A DNA stretch of 12,391 nt from Anaerolineales bacterium UBA3905 (lineage in GTDB: Bacteria > Chloroflexota > Anaerolineae > Caldilineales > Caldilineaceae), in assembly GCA_002391565.1 (NCBI GenBank), contig DGFH01000179.1, positions 1 to 12,391 of the forward strand, in the 5' to 3' direction. The notes below the pieces were generated by a model that worked only from the letters and a program-made list of their open reading frames with translations, was not told the DNA's origin and made no database searches. Both the position numbers and the translations under genes were made by a program. Shown in pieces: positions 9,971 to 12,391 of the stretch; position 1 is the first letter of the stretch, and the number at the start of each line of letters is the position of its first letter.

Positions 9971-10615
9971 ATGAACCTTGATCCCAAGAAAACTGCGGTT
10001 GTCATGATCGAATTTCAGAATGACTTCACCACCGAAGGCGGCGCTTTGCATGGCGCCGTCAAAGAGGTGATGGCGCAGACGAACATGCTGGCGAACGCCG
10101 CAGCGACAGTGCAGAAGGCGCGTGAACTGGGCGCAACGATCATTCACGCCCCGATTACTTTTGTGGAGGGCTACCCGGAGTTGGGCGCCCATCCCTATGG
10201 CATCCTCAAGGGGGTGGTGGACACGCACTCTTTTGTCAAAGGCTCGTGGGGCGCGCAGATTTGCGAGGAGATGTCGCCAGAGCAGGGCGATCTGATCGTC
10301 GAAGGTAAGCGTGGTCTATGCGCCTTTGCCAGCACCAACCTGGACTTTCTGCTGCGCGGGCGCGGCATCGAGAATGTAGCGTTGGGCGGCTTTCTCACCA
10401 ATTGCTGTGTGGAGTCTTCGATGCGCACTGCCTATGAGCACGGCTTCAACGTCTTTACCCTCACCGACTGTGTAGCGGCGACCAGCATGGAGGAACATCG
10501 CAACGCCATCGAGAAGGACTACCCGATGTTCTCGCATCCGGTGCAACATGATGAGTTCCTGGCGATGTTGAGCGGTGAAGCCGCCGTAACGGACGCCAGC
10601 CGCGGCTACAACTGA
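9971..10615 (+). CDS. Isochorismatase-family cysteine hydrolase
   Basis: Cytoplasmic cysteine hydrolase of the nicotinamidase/isochorismatase superfamily, which usually cleaves amides, ureides or carbamoyl groups. It has 214 residues, the usual length. The expected triad is Glu14 in MIEFQNDF, Lys113 in VEGKRGLCAF, and Cys146 in FLTNCCVESS preceding the conserved Val. The first position is normally Asp (V-D-x-Q-N-D-F); here it is Glu, while the following QNDF is intact. The start at ATG 9971 has a perfect AGGAGG 5 nt upstream. An in-frame GTG at 9947 would add 8 residues including the Shine-Dalgarno itself and is rejected. It probably shares the dioxygenase promoter. The pairing suggests hydrolysis of a product or precursor of the oxygenase, but no substrate can be assigned. 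Confidence 0.93.
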   Translation: MNLDPKKTAVVMIEFQNDFTTEGGALHGAVKEVMAQTNMLANAAATVQKARELGATIIHAPITFVEGYPELGAHPYGILKGVVDTHSFVKGSWGAQICEEMSPEQGDLIVEGKRGLCAFASTNLDFLLRGRGIENVALGGFLTNCCVESSMRTAYEHGFNVFTLTDCVAATSMEEHRNAIEKDYPMFSHPVQHDEFLAMLSGEAAVTDASRGYN

Positions 10616-10647
10616 CCGGACATCGCCCGGCGCTGCCAGCAACGCGC

Positions 10648-10677
10648 ACCCGGTTGCCGTTCATGCGACAACCGGGT
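10648..10677. terminator. Hairpin between the convergent genes
   Basis: ACCCGGTTG (10648-10656) and CAACCGGGT (10669-10677) form a perfect 9-bp stem with a 12-nt loop. It lies 33 nt after the hydrolase stop and overlaps the last codons of the opposing ABC gene, whose stop codon (10661) falls in the loop. No T tract follows on either strand, so a bidirectional transcript end is possible but not a textbook intrinsic terminator. Confidence 0.4.
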
Positions 10678-12391
10678 CATAGTCCGGCGCCTGGTGACGA
10701 TAGTAGGTGTTGTACAATTCGGCGTAGTGACCGCCCGCCGCCATCAGCGTGTCGTGGTCGCCCTCCTCGATGATCTCGCCCTTGCGCAGCACAATGATGC
10801 GGTCGGCGGCGCGGATCGTGGAGAGGCGGTGCGCGATCACGATGGCGGTGCGGTCCGCCAGCACCACATCCAGCCCTTCCTGAATCTGCGCTTCGGTTAA
10901 CGGGTCGACGGATGCCGTCGCCTCATCGAGCACAACGATGGCCGGGTCTTGCATCAGCACGCGCGCTAGTGCGACAAGCTGCCGCTGCCCCATCGAAATG
11001 CCGCGCCCCTCCTCGCCAACATCAGTCTCCAACCCATGTTCGAGCGCATCCAGCCAGTCACCGCCACCGATCTGTGCGGCCACAGCGCGCACCTCGTCAT
11101 CGGTTGCCTCTGGCCGGGCGTAGCGGATGTTCTCCGCCACCGTGCCGCTGAAAAGGAATGGCGTCTGTGGCACGATGCCCAGCCGTCGTCGGTAGCTTGC
11201 CAGGTTGAAGGTGCGGATGTCCTGGTCATCGATCAGCAATTGCCCGGCCTGGAACTCGTAGAAGCGCGCCACCAGCTTGCCCAGGCTTGACTTGCCGGCG
11301 CCGGTGTGTCCGACCAGCGCCACCGTCTGCCCGGCAGGGATGATCAGGTTGAAGTGGTGCAACACCTGCTCTTGCTCGGTGTAGCGAAAGGAGACATTGC
11401 GAAACTCGATGCGCCCGCGCAGGTTGTCGGCGGGGTGGTCGTCGATCTGCACGACACGCGGGTCGGCGTCGATCAGCGCAAAGACGCGCTCGCTGGCGGA
11501 CATGCCAAGCTGGAACTGACTCCAGAACGACGCAATGCCGGTGAGGGGGAACCAGAAAAGGTTGATGCTTTCGACAAAGAGAAACCAGTCGCCCGGCGAG
11601 ACCTGTCCGTCGAGCACGCTCAAGCCGCCGAAGTAGACGATCAGGGCAGTGCCGATGCCGGCGACGGCGTTCAAGATCGGGAAGATGCCGCTGAAGACAA
11701 AGCCCTGACGCAGGTTGATGCGGTAGGATTGCGCGTTGACGTGGTTGAACTCCTGGTAGATCGTCTCCTCCTGGCGGAAGGCTTTGGCGATGCTAATGCC
11801 GCTGACCGTCTCCTGCACTTTGGCGTTGACCTCCGCCAGGGCGCGGCGCGCCTGCTGCGTCGTATAGCGCGCCAGGCGCCGAAAGCCAAGCGCAATGATC
11901 ACAATCAGCGGCGCGATGGCGGCTGCGATCAGCGCCAGCCGCGTGTTGATGACAAAGAGCACGCCAAAGATGATGCCCACCAACAGCACCTGGCTGATCA
12001 GATTCAACGTCAGCGTGACGACATTGGCGAAGTCCTGCGTGTCGGAGGTGACGCGGCTGACGATCTTGCCGGTGGGGTATTCATCGTAGAAGGACATGTC
12101 GCGCGCCATCACGGCGTCGAAGGCGTCTTCGCGCAATTCCAACACAACGTTGCCTACAGTGCGCGCCGTAAACCACTGGCGGAAAAAGTTAAACGTCCAC
12201 GCCAGCGCGCCGGACAGCAGAATCGCCGCAATGAGCAAGCCGGCGTTCTGCCACGCTTGATCGATGGCGATAGTGTCCAGCCCACGTGCGATCAGAATTG
12301 GCAACACCGCGCTCATCAGCGAGTCGAGCACGATCATCGTCGCCACGAAGCCCATCGTCGGCAGGTGTGGGCGGAAGTAGTCGTAGATGCG
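10661..12391 (-). CDS. ABC exporter half-transporter (membrane domain plus ATPase), 5' truncated by window edge
   Basis: Multidrug/lipid-type exporter subunit in the inner membrane. The reading frame stays open to the right edge; 576 residues are visible, and the ATG at 12355 is internal (preceded by RIYDYFRPHLPT). Numbered from that Met, a type IV (ABC_membrane) domain with about five to six helices spans 1-290, with coupling-helix signatures FYDEYPTGKIVSRVTSD (89-105). The nucleotide-binding domain has Walker A GHTGAGKS (349-356), Q-loop VPQTPFLFSGT (395-405), signature ISMGQRQ (453-459, where LSGGQ is usual), Walker B AIVVLDEATASVD with catalytic Glu478, and H-loop His509. All catalytic residues are present, so this half-site is competent. 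Only the first one or two dozen residues are probably missing. Such genes often occur as heterodimer pairs; a partner would lie to the right. The cargo is unknown. Confidence 0.94.
   Translation of the reverse strand, partial: RIYDYFRPHLPTMGFVATMIVLDSLMSAVLPILIARGLDTIAIDQAWQNAGLLIAAILLSGALAWTFNFFRQWFTARTVGNVVLELREDAFDAVMARDMSFYDEYPTGKIVSRVTSDTQDFANVVTLTLNLISQVLLVGIIFGVLFVINTRLALIAAAIAPLIVIIALGFRRLARYTTQQARRALAEVNAKVQETVSGISIAKAFRQEETIYQEFNHVNAQSYRINLRQGFVFSGIFPILNAVAGIGTALIVYFGGLSVLDGQVSPGDWFLFVESINLFWFPLTGIASFWSQFQLGMSASERVFALIDADPRVVQIDDHPADNLRGRIEFRNVSFRYTEQEQVLHHFNLIIPAGQTVALVGHTGAGKSSLGKLVARFYEFQAGQLLIDDQDIRTFNLASYRRRLGIVPQTPFLFSGTVAENIRYARPEATDDEVRAVAAQIGGGDWLDALEHGLETDVGEEGRGISMGQRQLVALARVLMQDPAIVVLDEATASVDPLTEAQIQEGLDVVLADRTAIVIAHRLSTIRAADRIIVLRKGEIIEEGDHDTLMAAGGHYAELYNTYYRHQAPDYDPVVA

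Overview
The window is 12.4 kb of GC-rich bacterial chromosome with ordinary gene density. The gene set is a class A penicillin-binding protein with a short N-terminal membrane anchor, a cytoplasmic BglX-type glycosidase, a molybdenum hydroxylase large subunit, a Gfo/Idh/MocA oxidoreductase, a PhyH dioxygenase and an exporter-type ABC protein. Together with the two intergenic repeat families this suggests Chloroflexota (Anaerolineae or Caldilineae-like). That placement is inference; there is no rRNA or other phylogenetic marker here.

Layout. Positions 1-8554 hold six genes, all on the minus strand. In transcription order they are: a family 3 beta-glucosidase (8554-6341), HinT (6043-5687), a xanthine dehydrogenase-type molybdopterin subunit (5674-3407), a Gfo/Idh/MocA NAD(P)-dependent oxidoreductase (3279-2296), a class I SAM methyltransferase (2054-1275) and the N-terminal 385 codons of a class A penicillin-binding protein (1156-1, running off the left edge). 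Only HinT and the molybdopterin subunit are close enough (12 nt) to be clearly co-transcribed. The other gaps are 117-297 nt and carry hairpins or repeats. Positions 8555-9073 are a 519-nt divergent region holding a decayed ISAs1-type transposase tail and a strong promoter. That promoter faces right into a two-gene plus-strand unit: a PhyH-type Fe(II)/2-oxoglutarate dioxygenase (9074-9913) and an isochorismatase-family cysteine hydrolase (9971-10615). A convergent ABC exporter half-transporter (12391-10661, minus) runs off the right edge.

How the genes fit together. I see no single large pathway. BglX would release sugars in the cytoplasm, and the Gfo/Idh/MocA enzyme resembles the sugar/dihydrodiol dehydrogenase branch. 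The molybdenum enzyme lacks its usual FAD and iron-sulfur partner genes. The dioxygenase-hydrolase pair looks like a small catabolic or tailoring unit with its own regulated promoter.

Most noteworthy are non-coding or decay signals: a nested inverted repeat with a 9-nt period that supplies the methyltransferase stop codon; an in-frame Pro/Ser insertion in the molybdopterin subunit over a possible G-quadruplex; a dyad over the -10 box of the dioxygenase promoter; an ISAs1 remnant; and a probable sequencing-adapter remnant in the first 11 bases. I found no CRISPR array, tRNA, rRNA, phage or defence genes, and no convincing new multi-gene system.
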